From Pseudomonas cerasi (GTDB taxonomy: Bacteria; Pseudomonadota; Gammaproteobacteria; Pseudomonadales; Pseudomonadaceae), in assembly GCF_900074915.1 (NCBI RefSeq), contig NZ_LT222315.1:79615-143614 (forward strand): DNA of 64,000 nucleotides, written 5' to 3'. The position numbers and the translations under genes are program-made. Below, piece after piece: positions 9,226 through 17,846 of this stretch (positions are counted from its first letter, which is position 1; each line of letters opens with the position of its first letter). The notes beneath the pieces were generated by a model. It did no database searches, was not told where the DNA came from, and worked only from the letters and a program-made list of their open reading frames with translations.

Positions 9226-10003
9226 TGGACACCCCCACTTCCTGGGTCATCGTGTAGGCCTTGACCCCAAAACCTCGGGGGTTTAGCCACTGATCACCGG
9301 CTTTTTTGGCAGGATTTTTGTAGTCGTAGGTCACCGTCGCCACCCAGGTCACCGGGGCCAGCTGAGGATCGGGCGTGCCGTTGCGGTCCAGCACGGTTTT
9401 GGTGATCCGCACCTGGGCGGTGCCTTCCCGGTCTTTGCGTTCCAGGAAGTTGATATTGTTGATATCCGTGCGGATTTGCCGGTTGGTCCCCAGCACTTCC
9501 AGATAGCCCTTGGAGGACAATTGGAAGTTGCGGTACTCGGTAAACGTCTCGCCGTAGGACATCAGCTCCACCATGCCGAACTCTGCGTCGTGGCTTGAGA
9601 AGTTGTAGCTCTCGCGAAACCGTACATAGGCCGAGAGCCAGAACTCGTCATCGATCTGCTCCGGTGGCTTGCCCTTGTCGTCGGCCCACACCACGTCCGT
9701 GTAGCCGGAGTTGTTGTCTACCCGTACCAGGCCAAGTTGCACGGTCTTGAGCGGGGTCAGGCCCATCACGGCGGCGATGGACATAAAGGTCAGCACACCG
9801 AAGAAGCCCGCCAGGCGACGGGCGTTTTTGGTCTTGGCCTTCTCGTCGGCGGCGATGTTCTTCTCGAAATACCGCGCTGCATGGATGAATGCCTGTTCGG
9901 CCAGGCTGATTTCTTGTGCGGTGGCCGCGTCGATGCTGGTACGGGCGGCCAGTTGCCGCTCCTGCTCGATCACGTCCTGTTTGGATTTTCGTAGCTTTCT
10001 CAT
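9215..10003 (-). CDS. virB8: VirB8 inner-membrane assembly factor
   Basis: The 262-aa product has a cytoplasmic N-terminus, one membrane helix at about residues 62-84 and a periplasmic NTF2-like domain with the family's typical SYVRFRESYNF segment. VirB8 nucleates the T4SS inner-membrane complex. Length is slightly above the usual 230-240 aa because of a longer N-terminal helix. Adjacent genes overlap or are closely spaced. Confidence 0.94.
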   Translation of the reverse strand: MRKLRKSKQDVIEQERQLAARTSIDAATAQEISLAEQAFIHAARYFEKNIAADEKAKTKNARRLAGFFGVLTFMSIAAVMGLTPLKTVQLGLVRVDNNSGYTDVVWADDKGKPPEQIDDEFWLSAYVRFRESYNFSSHDAEFGMVELMSYGETFTEYRNFQLSSKGYLEVLGTNRQIRTDINNINFLERKDREGTAQVRITKTVLDRNGTPDPQLAPVTWVATVTYDYKNPAKKAGDQWLNPRGFGVKAYTMTQEVGVSNGK

Positions 10004-10040
10004 AAGTCACCTAAACCTGGACATACACGTGCTTCGCGGA

Positions 10041-10343
10041 TCAGTTCGCGGAGCATTTGGAGTCGTTGGGCGGGGCCTCGGCGGGCTTTGCCGGGGAGGC
10101 GGTTACCGGTCGCTTTTGCTGGGTAGTCTTGAGCGGCTGGGCCTGGGGCGCGGGGCTTGCCGCTGGCTGTACCTGGCCAGGCAAGGGTGCGGGCGTTGTC
10201 ACAGGGGCAGCCCGAGGCGCAGGGGCATGGGTAAAGGGCATGTCTTCCCACTGCCCTTCTGGTTCGGACAGTTTGGGTGCAGAGCCACACCCTGACAGCA
10301 GGGCAGCCGAAAGCAGCCCGCTCAAAGCAAGTTTGACATTCAT
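10041..10343 (-). CDS. virB7: VirB7-type lipoprotein
   Basis: The start is set at the ATG at 10341-10343, where a normal lipoprotein signal begins (MNVKLALSG...LLSGC). The 100-aa product is a lipoprotein with the lipid-bearing Cys at about residue 18, followed by a P/A-rich linker. It sits between virB6 and virB8, the standard virB7 place. It is longer than a typical VirB7 (40-60 aa) because of the proline/alanine tail. Its N-terminal signal resembles that of the 77-aa lipoprotein near virD4. Confidence 0.82.
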   Translation of the reverse strand: MNVKLALSGLLSAALLSGCGSAPKLSEPEGQWEDMPFTHAPAPRAAPVTTPAPLPGQVQPAASPAPQAQPLKTTQQKRPVTASPAKPAEAPPNDSKCSAN

Positions 10344-10410
10344 AGTGGAGTACCTGAGAGAAGCGAGGGTGTTGCGAGTAGGGAGAGGGCGTAGCCGGTG
10401 AAGCGGTGTG

Positions 10411-11343
10411 CTATTTGATGTTGTTGCGTCCCCTCCGCAGTTTGGAAATGCCGGCAGCGGCACCGCTGGTCATGCTTTTGGCTGCTCCAAATCCTGAAAT
10501 TTTGCTGATCATTCCGCCTCCGGAGGGGCCACCGCCCATGATGGAGGCTGCTTGCTGAGGCAGTTCGATCACAAGCGCTGTGAACGTGCAGAAGACAATC
10601 AGGATGGTGAGATTCCCCTCCAGGGTGGTCGTCAACGTTCCGTCTTTAATCATCACGGTGTTGATAAAGCCGATTTCGATTGCCAGCACAACCGATATCA
10701 ACACCTGAGCCAACATAAAGCCTGCGATGGCTGAAACCCACCCCCAGAAATACTGCCGGGTCTGGTCAAACAGCAAAAAGGCGATGAACAGAGGCCCTAC
10801 GGCCACAACAGCCGTTGTCGAGACTTTCAGTACAAACAGCGTGGCGACGGCGGCCAGCAAGAACGGGATACCGCCCAGCACGTAAAACACCACCCCCTGA
10901 ATGCCCAACCAGATTTTAGCAAAACTGGTTGTTACGATATTGAATTCCATAGCCCCTATCAGGGCGCTCAGGTTCGACGCATAAGTAACAATCAAACTGT
11001 CGATCTGGTTGGTTTGCGTGCCCTCCTGGCCGGACAAAATCCCCCCCATCCAGTTGGGCAAGCCAGTGATAAAGGGCACAATCGTTTGTACGTACCATTG
11101 CACACTGAACGCACACGCGGTGATGGCAGCCATTTTCATAATTTCTTTGGCCACATCCTCGAAGGCAACGTTCATCCCCCGGTACAGCCATTGCATGTTT
11201 CGCAGCGTGAAGTGGATCAACCACATCGTCCCGAAGAGCGCTCCAAGCCCCAGCATCACCTTGGCCATCCCGGTGACCAAGGCGCTTTGCAAAGCGGCAT
11301 CAACGAAATTGAACAACGTCTGGGCTATCTTTGTTACGTCCAT
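10411..11343 (-). CDS. virB6: VirB6/TrbL polytopic channel protein
   Basis: The 310-aa product has at least five hydrophobic segments (about 25-45, 70-90, 145-215 as two or three spans, 220-245 and 250-270) and a glycine/serine-rich basic tail. This is the pattern of VirB6/TrbL inner-membrane channel subunits. It lies directly after the entry-exclusion-type lipoprotein gene, in the position normal for virB6. Confidence 0.92.
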   Translation of the reverse strand: MDVTKIAQTLFNFVDAALQSALVTGMAKVMLGLGALFGTMWLIHFTLRNMQWLYRGMNVAFEDVAKEIMKMAAITACAFSVQWYVQTIVPFITGLPNWMGGILSGQEGTQTNQIDSLIVTYASNLSALIGAMEFNIVTTSFAKIWLGIQGVVFYVLGGIPFLLAAVATLFVLKVSTTAVVAVGPLFIAFLLFDQTRQYFWGWVSAIAGFMLAQVLISVVLAIEIGFINTVMIKDGTLTTTLEGNLTILIVFCTFTALVIELPQQAASIMGGGPSGGGMISKISGFGAAKSMTSGAAAGISKLRRGRNNIK

Positions 11344-11353
11344 GCCGCCTCCG

Positions 11354-11719
11354 TTATTTTACTCGGGTATAGGTGGTGCTGTCGAAATAGATGATATCGC
11401 CTTCCAAGCGCATGGTTACAAGACCACCAACCATGCTTAAAACGGTGTCTGACTCTGCCTTGCCTTCGAATCGCTGCAAGCCCTTTTCCTTTTTTTCATT
11501 TTTCCCCATTAGATCCCGTGTGGTGTTTGTGGTCTCAAGGTTTATATGAAAAACTTCCCCGTCCTTTGAGATATCCATGACAAAGCTTGGCGTGAACATT
11601 CTTGTTTTGTCTTCGCCAGTCCATCGCCCAACAAATCCATCCCCTTTGCTATCGAAGCAACCCGACAGCGCAAGTGCAAACAACACCAAGCAAGAAAAAG
11701 CAGTCATTTTTTTAAACAT
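11354..11719 (-). CDS. Small lipoprotein, candidate entry-exclusion protein
   Basis: This is a 121-aa lipoprotein: signal peptide, lipobox LALSGC at about residues 16-21, then a compact beta-rich domain (FVGRWTGEDKTRMF...). It shares no motif I can name. Its place between virB5 and virB6 is exactly where pKM101 and R388 encode their Eex lipoproteins, which stop uptake of a like plasmid. Base composition is more A/T-rich than its neighbours, as is common for these fast-changing genes. The function is inferred from position. Confidence 0.65.
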   Translation of the reverse strand: MFKKMTAFSCLVLFALALSGCFDSKGDGFVGRWTGEDKTRMFTPSFVMDISKDGEVFHINLETTNTTRDLMGKNEKKEKGLQRFEGKAESDTVLSMVGGLVTMRLEGDIIYFDSTTYTRVK

Positions 11720-11751
11720 AGGTCATCTTCCCTTTCGAATTTATTGGTTAA

Positions 11752-12438
11752 TCAATCGTAGCTGGGCCGCACGCTCGTTTTACCGTTCATGTAGTCACTG
11801 AACGCTTGGGCCCGTTTTTCGTTTTCCATCTTCTCTTGCTGCTGCTGAAGCATCTGCATGTTGGCCAGCCGCATCTGCTGGTTTTGCAGCTCGATCAGCT
11901 CCTGCTGGTAGCGCAGCTGTAAATCCTCCTTCTGCTGTGGGGTCGTCACCTCGTTCAACCGGGCCCGTAGGAACTCGGCGTTCTTGACCCGTTCGGTGCT
12001 GGCGTTGTAATTGCGTTCCAGCGCATCGGCAACCGACATCATCTGGTCGAATTTCTGCTGCACGCTGGCATTATCCGAGGTTAAGCCGTAGCGGTCACGC
12101 AAACTGGCGATGTCCCGTGCCGTGCCGTAGACATCGGCCCAGTCCCCCATGGGCATCACCTTGTTCAAGGCCGGGTCGTTCAGGAACCCACCCAGCATGT
12201 CATTGCCGGTGATGATGCTCTTGTAGTGGTTGTACTGCTGCGCGGTCTCGCGGATGGCGTCCTTGGCCGTGGTCAGTGCATCCATCGCCTGCTTGGCCTG
12301 GGCCAACGCATTCGCCCTCAGCGTGAGCAGGGTAGACGGGTCCAGGACCGGCACGCCTGGCACTGCTGCGTGAGCAGCAGGCAGGGCTGCGGTCACTATG
12401 AGCGCGCTCAGCGCATAAGCCATCACGTGTTTGTTCAT
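11752..12438 (-). CDS. virB5: VirB5 minor pilus-tip protein
   Basis: The start at the ATG at 12436-12438 gives a 228-aa protein with a clean signal peptide (MNKHVMAYAL to AHA, about 24 aa). A longer frame upstream lies inside virB4 and is not used. The mature protein is helical, with Q-rich heptads near the C-terminus (LQNQQMRLANMQMLQQQQ), typical of VirB5/TraC pilus-tip adhesins. Start and virB4 stop overlap as ATGA. Confidence 0.92.
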   Translation of the reverse strand: MNKHVMAYALSALIVTAALPAAHAAVPGVPVLDPSTLLTLRANALAQAKQAMDALTTAKDAIRETAQQYNHYKSIITGNDMLGGFLNDPALNKVMPMGDWADVYGTARDIASLRDRYGLTSDNASVQQKFDQMMSVADALERNYNASTERVKNAEFLRARLNEVTTPQQKEDLQLRYQQELIELQNQQMRLANMQMLQQQQEKMENEKRAQAFSDYMNGKTSVRPSYD

Positions 12439-14996
12439 GATGAAACCTCCATTTCGTTGTGTTCCTGAAGGGCTTTCCAGGCCTTCTGGAAGGCCGGAAG
12501 CCAGCGTTGTGCATCTCGCGTGTTCATGGACTGGCGCAGGTTGTCGGCGTAGTCGAACGCGGGCAGCCATACAGCGGGATCGTCGGTGTTCAGCCATTGG
12601 CGCACGGCCTCGGCCACCAGGAATGCGTCTACCCATACCTTGGGATCGGTCGTGCCGAGGTGTTGCCGGATACGCTCGGCCACTGCCAGGTTCATTACCG
12701 TGGCCGACAGCAACGGCAACCAGTACTTGAGTGGGCCGCCCAGCTCCATCTTCAGCTTCACCGTCTGGTGACCCTGCTGCACCACCATTTCCCGGCTGAG
12801 TTTCCCCATGGCACGCACGGTGTCGAACAGCTTGCCCTTGACGCCAAACTTCGCGTAGCTATCGGCCTGGGCGTTTTTGTTGGGCAGCCAGATGGGCGTA
12901 ATCACCTGCTGAATGACCGCCGGAGCATACTTCGTCGCCAGCGCTTGCTCGGGGTACTGGGTGTCCATGATCAGGATTTCCCCGCGCATGCGTCCGCTCT
13001 GCAAGACCTCCTGGATGGCATCCGCCGTGCTTTTGAACGACAACGGTGCCCAGTACTCGGCCACCACATTCAGCAGCAGGTTGCCGGGGCGGGCCTGGTG
13101 CATTTCGCGCTTCATGTAGAACAGCGTGTTCAGAAACGCCTCCATGACCTCGGGGTGTTTCTCGGCATAATTGTTTTTGAGTAACTGCGTGCAATCGAAG
13201 GCGAGACGCCGGTAGGTCTGCGCATCGAACTGGTTGACCGGCGAGTCCAGTACCCAGGCGTATTGCCCTACACGGCCTTCACCGGCCAGGCGACACCATT
13301 TCGATAGCCGGGTCCGCAAGCAGTTTTCGCCTTGCTCGGGGATGTTTCGCAGCAGCAATGACATGCTGCGATTGCGCACGTTGGTGTGCGCCATGACCGC
13401 CTCGATCGAGTCCTTGATCCTTTTCTGGTCAGCGTCGTTGCTCTTGTCAGGACCACCGGCGCAGCACAGCACCAGGTCAAACAGCATTTGCCGCAACCCC
13501 GGACTGTCGTGAAACTGGAACGGGTTGACGCCGGTGAATTGCCCCAGCTGCACGGTGTAATACTCGGCCCCCAATGCACACAGCAGGTGCCTCAGCGACT
13601 CGTTGTAGTCGATGCCGAAAATCAGCGGATCGAAGCGGCTGAGAAAGGTCAGCAGGGTGGCCTCAGCGGTGGTTTTACCGACCCCCGTCTGGCCCGTGAA
13701 GACCGCATGCCCTGGCAGCATTTCACCGAGGTTGTTCTGACCGGGCGGGCTGTCATGCACGTTGAGGACATACAACGCCTTGTTGGCCGTCAGCACGGGC
13801 ATCACACCCGTGCCATCACCGATGGGGTTGCCCTTGACCTTGCCCGTGGGAGTGGAGTGCAGGGAAAAGCTGCACGCCAGGTTCTCGGTCGATTTCATCA
13901 TGGGGTACATGGCCTCGGTCACACCGGGGAACTGCGTGTACCAGGTGTCGATGTTGCTCATGGTCGAACGCACAAAGGTCGCGTCACGCACCGTAAACAC
14001 CGACGCCATTTTCGTGCCGTTCTCGATGGCCTGGTCCGGGGTCTTGCCGAAGACGATCAGGGAGGCGTGATAGCGGCCAAACGCCTTGTCGCCCAGGGTG
14101 ATGGCCTCGATGGCATTTTCAAGCTCCTCGGTCTGCTTTGAATCACGCTCGACCGACCCCAGATCCGCCACGTGCTTTTTGAATTTGTCCTTGGCCTTGT
14201 TACGGTCTTCGAACAGAAACGTTTGCACCAGGGTGAACTCGAACTGCTGCTCGATGGCCTCGTCCCACATACCGGGGTAGGTCCCGCCACTGGGGTAGTC
14301 GCGCAGGTCAAAGGTGGTCGCGAAACGCTGGCCACCCCGATTGGGCCGGTTCTCGACAAAATCGTAGTTTTCGAAGTTGGTGACGCTATCAATGATCGCG
14401 TCCCCCAGGCGGGTATCGCTGACCAGCACGTCTTTTTCGTGCCCGTTGATCAGCAGGCTGTAGTAGCGCCCGATCTGCGAGAACAGCGCACCGTGTTCGT
14501 TTTCCTCCAGCCCCATGATGACCGGGTCATATTCGGCCAGCAAAGTTTCGGACAGCGACAACAGGTCGCTCATGCGCTCGATCCCTTCATCCACCTCGCG
14601 GTACTTGAGGATCAGGGCAATGCTGTACCCGACTTGGTAGAAGGTGCCGTTGCGAAACGGTGCGGTGTAAGCGTCCACGAAGTCCTGAAGCGCGGGCAGC
14701 GGCAAGGTGTATTGCGTGTCCAGCTCGATGCCCGTCTTGGTGATGTAGGTTTGCAGCATCAGGTGCTTGCCTTCCTTTTTGCCCAGGGCCAGGAAGTAGC
14801 GGTTGAGGTTATGAAACAGGTGGACCAGTTCGTCATCACTGCGGGTTTCGCTGGAAACCCCCTTCAACTGGATCAGGCTCACCAGGCGATTGCCGGGCAG
14901 GGTCACCATGTGTTCGTGGACCGGATAGCGCATCAATGGCGCTTTCTTTTCCGGGGGCATAACGCTTGTGTGAAAATCGTGCGCCATAGAATTCAT
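12435..14996 (-). CDS. virB4: VirB4 T4SS ATPase
   Basis: The 853-aa product is the largest T4SS ATPase and powers pilus assembly and transfer at the inner membrane. The N-terminal CagE/TrbE/VirB4 domain starts near residue 22 (MRYPVHEHMVTLPGNRL). Walker A is GQTGVGKTT at 435-443, with FGIDYNESLRHLL shortly after. The start ATG (14994-14996) lies 161 bp inside virB3. An in-frame ATG at 14987 is equally possible. No strong ribosome site precedes either one, so translation may be coupled to virB3. Confidence 0.94.
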   Translation of the reverse strand: MNSMAHDFHTSVMPPEKKAPLMRYPVHEHMVTLPGNRLVSLIQLKGVSSETRSDDELVHLFHNLNRYFLALGKKEGKHLMLQTYITKTGIELDTQYTLPLPALQDFVDAYTAPFRNGTFYQVGYSIALILKYREVDEGIERMSDLLSLSETLLAEYDPVIMGLEENEHGALFSQIGRYYSLLINGHEKDVLVSDTRLGDAIIDSVTNFENYDFVENRPNRGGQRFATTFDLRDYPSGGTYPGMWDEAIEQQFEFTLVQTFLFEDRNKAKDKFKKHVADLGSVERDSKQTEELENAIEAITLGDKAFGRYHASLIVFGKTPDQAIENGTKMASVFTVRDATFVRSTMSNIDTWYTQFPGVTEAMYPMMKSTENLACSFSLHSTPTGKVKGNPIGDGTGVMPVLTANKALYVLNVHDSPPGQNNLGEMLPGHAVFTGQTGVGKTTAEATLLTFLSRFDPLIFGIDYNESLRHLLCALGAEYYTVQLGQFTGVNPFQFHDSPGLRQMLFDLVLCCAGGPDKSNDADQKRIKDSIEAVMAHTNVRNRSMSLLLRNIPEQGENCLRTRLSKWCRLAGEGRVGQYAWVLDSPVNQFDAQTYRRLAFDCTQLLKNNYAEKHPEVMEAFLNTLFYMKREMHQARPGNLLLNVVAEYWAPLSFKSTADAIQEVLQSGRMRGEILIMDTQYPEQALATKYAPAVIQQVITPIWLPNKNAQADSYAKFGVKGKLFDTVRAMGKLSREMVVQQGHQTVKLKMELGGPLKYWLPLLSATVMNLAVAERIRQHLGTTDPKVWVDAFLVAEAVRQWLNTDDPAVWLPAFDYADNLRQSMNTRDAQRWLPAFQKAWKALQEHNEMEVSS

Positions 14997-15324
14997 TCCA
15001 TTGCGGGTTAAAGGGGGTCAGCAACAACGGTTTGCCGTACTTGAGGCTCAGCCAGAGACGCCGCCGCCCAAAGCGGATGCGGCGCAAATATTGAGGATCA
15101 ATCAGGCCCACGACCCTCAAGGCAATGAGGGCTATCAGGAACGGGGCGGCAGCGACCAGGCCCCACACCCAGGACAGCAGGAAGGTTGCGGCCACACCGA
15201 AGACCAGGCCGCCCATCAGCAAGCCCACCATCGGCATGATGGGGATGTTCCAGAACATCGCGGGCCGACTCATCGCGTTGTAGCTTTCGAAGGTCAGTTT
15301 CTTGAGTACTTCGTTACTGGCCAT
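14836..15324 (-). CDS. virB3: VirB3 inner-membrane protein with extended C-terminus
   Basis: The 162-aa product has a short N-terminus, a hydrophobic hairpin at about residues 24-70 and the VirB3 stretch LIDPQYLRRIRFGRRR. Typical VirB3 is about 100 aa. Here the frame continues for another 50-60 residues through the beginning of virB4 in a different frame (161-bp overlap). The ATG at 15322-15324 has AGGAG upstream. The tail (GPRTHGDPARQSP...) looks like out-of-frame virB4 and may carry no function of its own. Confidence 0.88.
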   Translation of the reverse strand: MASNEVLKKLTFESYNAMSRPAMFWNIPIMPMVGLLMGGLVFGVAATFLLSWVWGLVAAAPFLIALIALRVVGLIDPQYLRRIRFGRRRLWLSLKYGKPLLLTPFNPQWNEFYGARFSHKRYAPGKESAIDALSGPRTHGDPARQSPGEPDPVEGGFQRNPQ

Positions 15325-15336
15325 AAGCGCTCCTGG

Positions 15337-15672
15337 TCAACCCGGCACGCCGGTGCCGAACACCTGCCAAGCCGCCGTGGCCAAGGCCACAGACCCACCG
15401 ACAACCAGGATCACTCCGACTTGCTGCAGGTAGTCCATGAAGGTGTGCGAGCGGTCGCCCGTGGAGCGAGCAATCAGCCATTGGGCACCTGACCAGATCA
15501 GGCAAACCAGGCCCAGGGTGCCCGCCAGGGTATAGAGGCCCAGGCGGATATTGCTGCCCCACTGGTTCAGCGTGCTGAGCCAGTCGGCGGAGGCGATGCC
15601 GGGCAGGCAGGCCACTGCCACCAGCAAAATGCAGAGTTCGCCTTTGTTGGGCACAAGGGTACGTTTGATCAT
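15337..15672 (-). CDS. virB2: VirB2 pilin
   Basis: The 111-aa precursor starts at the ATG at 15670-15672, which overlaps the virB1 stop. It has a long signal peptide ending near GIASA, then two hydrophobic helices (about 47-67 and 85-106). This is the standard form of VirB2/TraC-type major pilins, which are cleaved and assembled into the T pilus. It is positioned between virB1 and virB3. Confidence 0.92.
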   Translation of the reverse strand: MIKRTLVPNKGELCILLVAVACLPGIASADWLSTLNQWGSNIRLGLYTLAGTLGLVCLIWSGAQWLIARSTGDRSHTFMDYLQQVGVILVVGGSVALATAAWQVFGTGVPG

Positions 15673-16379
15673 CAATGATCCTCTTTGGGGAGAGTTGAGG
15701 GTTGTTCTGGGGGTGAAGCCGGAACAGCAGGTGCAGCGGATGGAGCAGAAACAGGCGGTGGCGCAGGTGGCAGATAGCGCGGGTACTGGCGCAGCACGTC
15801 CCAGCTTTCATAAGTCGGCTCAACGGTGGACGCCGGGGCCTGAGCGCGCTGGAGCTTGTTCGGTTCAGGTGATCCGCCTTCCAACGCAGGGACCGTCACG
15901 GTGGTCGTGCCTGCATTGGCCAACACACGTTGCACGTGGCTGCTGCCGCCAAAAGCGGCCTCGGCCTTGAAGCCGCGTCTGGGATTGCCGCTGTAATAGC
16001 AGGAGATAGCCTTGTGCAACGCTACCTGCCGGTTGGGCTCCTGGGCACTGGCCACTGCGTAGCACTGCTCAAGAACAGCGGCGGCCATGCGCAGGTTGGT
16101 GCAGGGTTCAAATACAGGTTCAGGTCGGCTGACATCGAAGTGCTGCCGGTTGATCTGGCCCAGGCCGATGCTGAAGTCAGCCCCCTCCGCGACCAGCTGC
16201 TTCACCACCAATACAGCTTCATCCAGGCTTTGCGGTTGACGCGGCAACACTTTGCCGACCACGCCAATGGCATAGGGATTGAAGGAGGATTCTGTCTTGA
16301 CGATGGGGGTAAGCGTGGCGGGGTGTATCGAGGGAGCACATTGCATAGCCAGGGCCAGGAAGGCGCTGGTGGTGAGCAT
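15672..16379 (-). CDS. virB1: VirB1 lytic transglycosylase
   Basis: The 235-aa product has an SLT-like domain. The catalytic Glu sits in VKTESSFNP (about residues 28-36), followed by the family's GLGQIN signature (about 92-97) and CYYSGNP. It would open peptidoglycan locally for T4SS assembly. The C-terminal 80 residues are proline/alanine-rich linker. The N-terminus is hydrophobic enough for export. The start has AAGGAA upstream. Confidence 0.93.
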   Translation of the reverse strand: MLTTSAFLALAMQCAPSIHPATLTPIVKTESSFNPYAIGVVGKVLPRQPQSLDEAVLVVKQLVAEGADFSIGLGQINRQHFDVSRPEPVFEPCTNLRMAAAVLEQCYAVASAQEPNRQVALHKAISCYYSGNPRRGFKAEAAFGGSSHVQRVLANAGTTTVTVPALEGGSPEPNKLQRAQAPASTVEPTYESWDVLRQYPRYLPPAPPPVSAPSAAPAVPASPPEQPSTLPKEDH

Positions 16380-16391
16380 TGCAGGTTCCTT

Positions 16392-16634
16392 CTAGTCAGT
16401 AGCAGTAAGAGGCGAGCCAGGTGCCGCTTTTTTGGAATCTTCAATCAACTGCTCAACGGCCATTTCAAGAAAATTATCGATCAGATAACGAGCGAGCTTT
16501 GAGGGTGAAATCTGCCTGGGGCTTTTAGTTTCATAGCTCACCCGTGTCGCGGCTTTGTTCAGCGCCTCCACCCTGACCGCTCGGATATAAACGCTTACTG
16601 TCTTGGTGGTTGCTTCATCTTCGGATGACGCCAT
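16392..16634 (-). CDS. Small DNA-binding-type regulator at head of transfer operon
   Basis: The start at the ATG at 16632-16634 gives 80 aa. The longer frame upstream runs through the terminator hairpin and is unlikely. The protein has a beta-like segment (TKTVSVYIRAVRVEAL) followed by helices with ISPSKLARYLIDNFLEMAVEQLIE, which fits a ribbon-helix-helix fold, but I cannot name a family. It is the first gene after the NusG-like gene and its terminator, 12 bp before virB1. It may regulate the operon. Confidence 0.6.
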   Translation of the reverse strand: MASSEDEATTKTVSVYIRAVRVEALNKAATRVSYETKSPRQISPSKLARYLIDNFLEMAVEQLIEDSKKAAPGSPLTATD

Positions 16635-16661
16635 GGGAACTCCTGAAGGTTGTGAGAACGC

Positions 16662-16693
16662 AAAAAAACACCGCCTGGCTAGACCAGGCGGTG
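16662..16693 (-). terminator. Rho-independent terminator between nusG-like gene and transfer operon
   Basis: A perfect 10-bp stem (CACCGCCTGG / CCAGGCGGTG, arms at 669-678 and 684-693) with a 5-nt loop is followed on the minus strand by seven T. It lies just downstream of the NusG-like gene, in front of the small regulator and virB1. An antiterminator encoded immediately before it could act here. Confidence 0.88.
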
Positions 16694-16722
16694 AAATGGG
16701 AAATAGTGGGAAGTGGTAAAGC

Positions 16723-17256
16723 CTAGGCGGCACGTACCCTCGAATAGCAAAGGGTTCCGTGGCGCCTGACAAGGCGCTCCAGCGCTGCGTCCTGGGCCAG
16801 CAGCGCAAGGAAAGCCGCTCTGCGCGCAGCATCAGATTTCATGTCGATGATCAGACGCAGCGTTTTTTCCAGCTCTGTCGGCAAATTACGAAACTCGATG
16901 CAGTCAAGCTGACGGTTAGAACGAACCAAGGTAGCGGCTTTTAATTGCTCGACCGTAGCGTCCTGCACAACACAGGCCCTACCGCCAAACTCACAGGAGC
17001 TACCGCCAAACTGAACGAACCCATGAGCGCCATTCAGCGCGGTGATAGTCGTCGTGTGCGTGACCTCAGGATCGAAGCGCAGCAGCAGATAGCCAGGAAA
17101 CAAACGCACCTTCGTCTCTACCGATGAAGGGCGATCCGGACGTTTGCGGTAGGTAGTGCTTTCGGGGGAATACACCTCCACGTCCAATCGCTCGATCGAC
17201 GTGATAAGTGACTGGTAAACGGAAGAATTGTGCATCAAAACACGCCAATTTTTCAT
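16723..17256 (-). CDS. NusG/RfaH-family transcription antitermination factor
   Basis: The start at the ATG at 17254-17256 (AAGGA upstream) gives 177 aa. The N-terminus MKNWRVL and the stretch KVRLFPGYLLLRFDPEV (about residues 46-62) match the NusG N-terminal domain, which binds RNA polymerase. The C-terminal half lacks an obvious KOW motif, as in several plasmid-borne RfaH/ActX/TraB-like specialised paralogues. Such proteins help polymerase read through long transfer operons. This gene is at the head of the 20-kb T4SS operon and directly before a strong terminator, which supports that role. Confidence 0.82.
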   Translation of the reverse strand: MKNWRVLMHNSSVYQSLITSIERLDVEVYSPESTTYRKRPDRPSSVETKVRLFPGYLLLRFDPEVTHTTTITALNGAHGFVQFGGSSCEFGGRACVVQDATVEQLKAATLVRSNRQLDCIEFRNLPTELEKTLRLIIDMKSDAARRAAFLALLAQDAALERLVRRHGTLCYSRVRAA

Positions 17257-17510
17257 AATCGGATCCTTTTGATCAGGCGCTCTTTCGAATTCCCAAACCG
17301 CTGAGCGCAGGGGCGAGTGGTGTGCTGATGAAAACCAGCTCCATCTGTATCTGGGCCATGGGATGGCCAGCAGGTGATGGATTTGTAGATAACAAAATAG
17401 AGCAAACACAAAAAAAATCAACCATAAATGAATAAAAATATCTATTTCTGGTGTTTTTTTTTGGAGCGTCAGTGCCGATGCTCTCTGGCTCCAAAAAGGG
17501 ATCAGAAATC
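17257..17510. promoter_or_regulatory. Divergent A/T-rich control region of transfer operon and XRE regulator
   Basis: This 254-bp gap separates the leftward NusG-like/T4SS transcript from the rightward XRE regulator. It contains an A/T-rich core at about 17380-17460, with A and T runs. The promoters for both transcripts must lie here. I see no unambiguous -35/-10 pair or operator palindrome. Confidence 0.5.
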
Positions 17511-17840
17511 ATGCGCGATTTTGTCGCCGCTCGCCTGAAGCTGCTACGCACAGGTAAGGGGCTGAAGCAGTCTGAAGTGGCAGAACTCATAGACTGCGAG
17601 CCTAATACCATTAGCCGGTATGAAAGAGCTGAAACTATGCCTAACATCGAAGATCTGCTTAGGTTGGCAGACCTGTTCGGAGTATCTCCAATGGAGATAC
17701 TTCCACCACAAGACTCTACAGCTCAACGTATTCATATGCTCCGACAAAACCTAACTGAAAAAGCTCTTCAACTAGAGACTATTGAAGACTTGGAACAACT
17801 AATAAAACTTGCAGATAGCCTGCGCGATAAAAAGAAGTAA
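17511..17840 (+). CDS. XRE-family helix-turn-helix regulator
   Basis: The start at the ATG at 17511 is supported by AAGGGA nine bases upstream. The longer frame from 17451 has no such site. The 109-aa product has a Cro/C1-type HTH at about residues 6-62 (GLKQSEVAELIDCEPNTISRY) and a C-terminal helical segment. It is divergent to the transfer operon, and the shared gap makes it the best candidate repressor of transfer. Confidence 0.88.
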   Translation: MRDFVAARLKLLRTGKGLKQSEVAELIDCEPNTISRYERAETMPNIEDLLRLADLFGVSPMEILPPQDSTAQRIHMLRQNLTEKALQLETIEDLEQLIKLADSLRDKKK

Positions 17841-17846
17841 AATCAA

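Noticed and set aside
13386..14141. Plus-strand 251-codon frame opposite virB4
   Set aside because: Antisense shadow of virB4. No ribosome site, no motif.
16392..16832. Longer form (146 codons) of the small regulator before virB1
   Set aside because: The extension runs through a rho-independent terminator and into the NusG-like gene. The ATG at 16634 is the sensible start.
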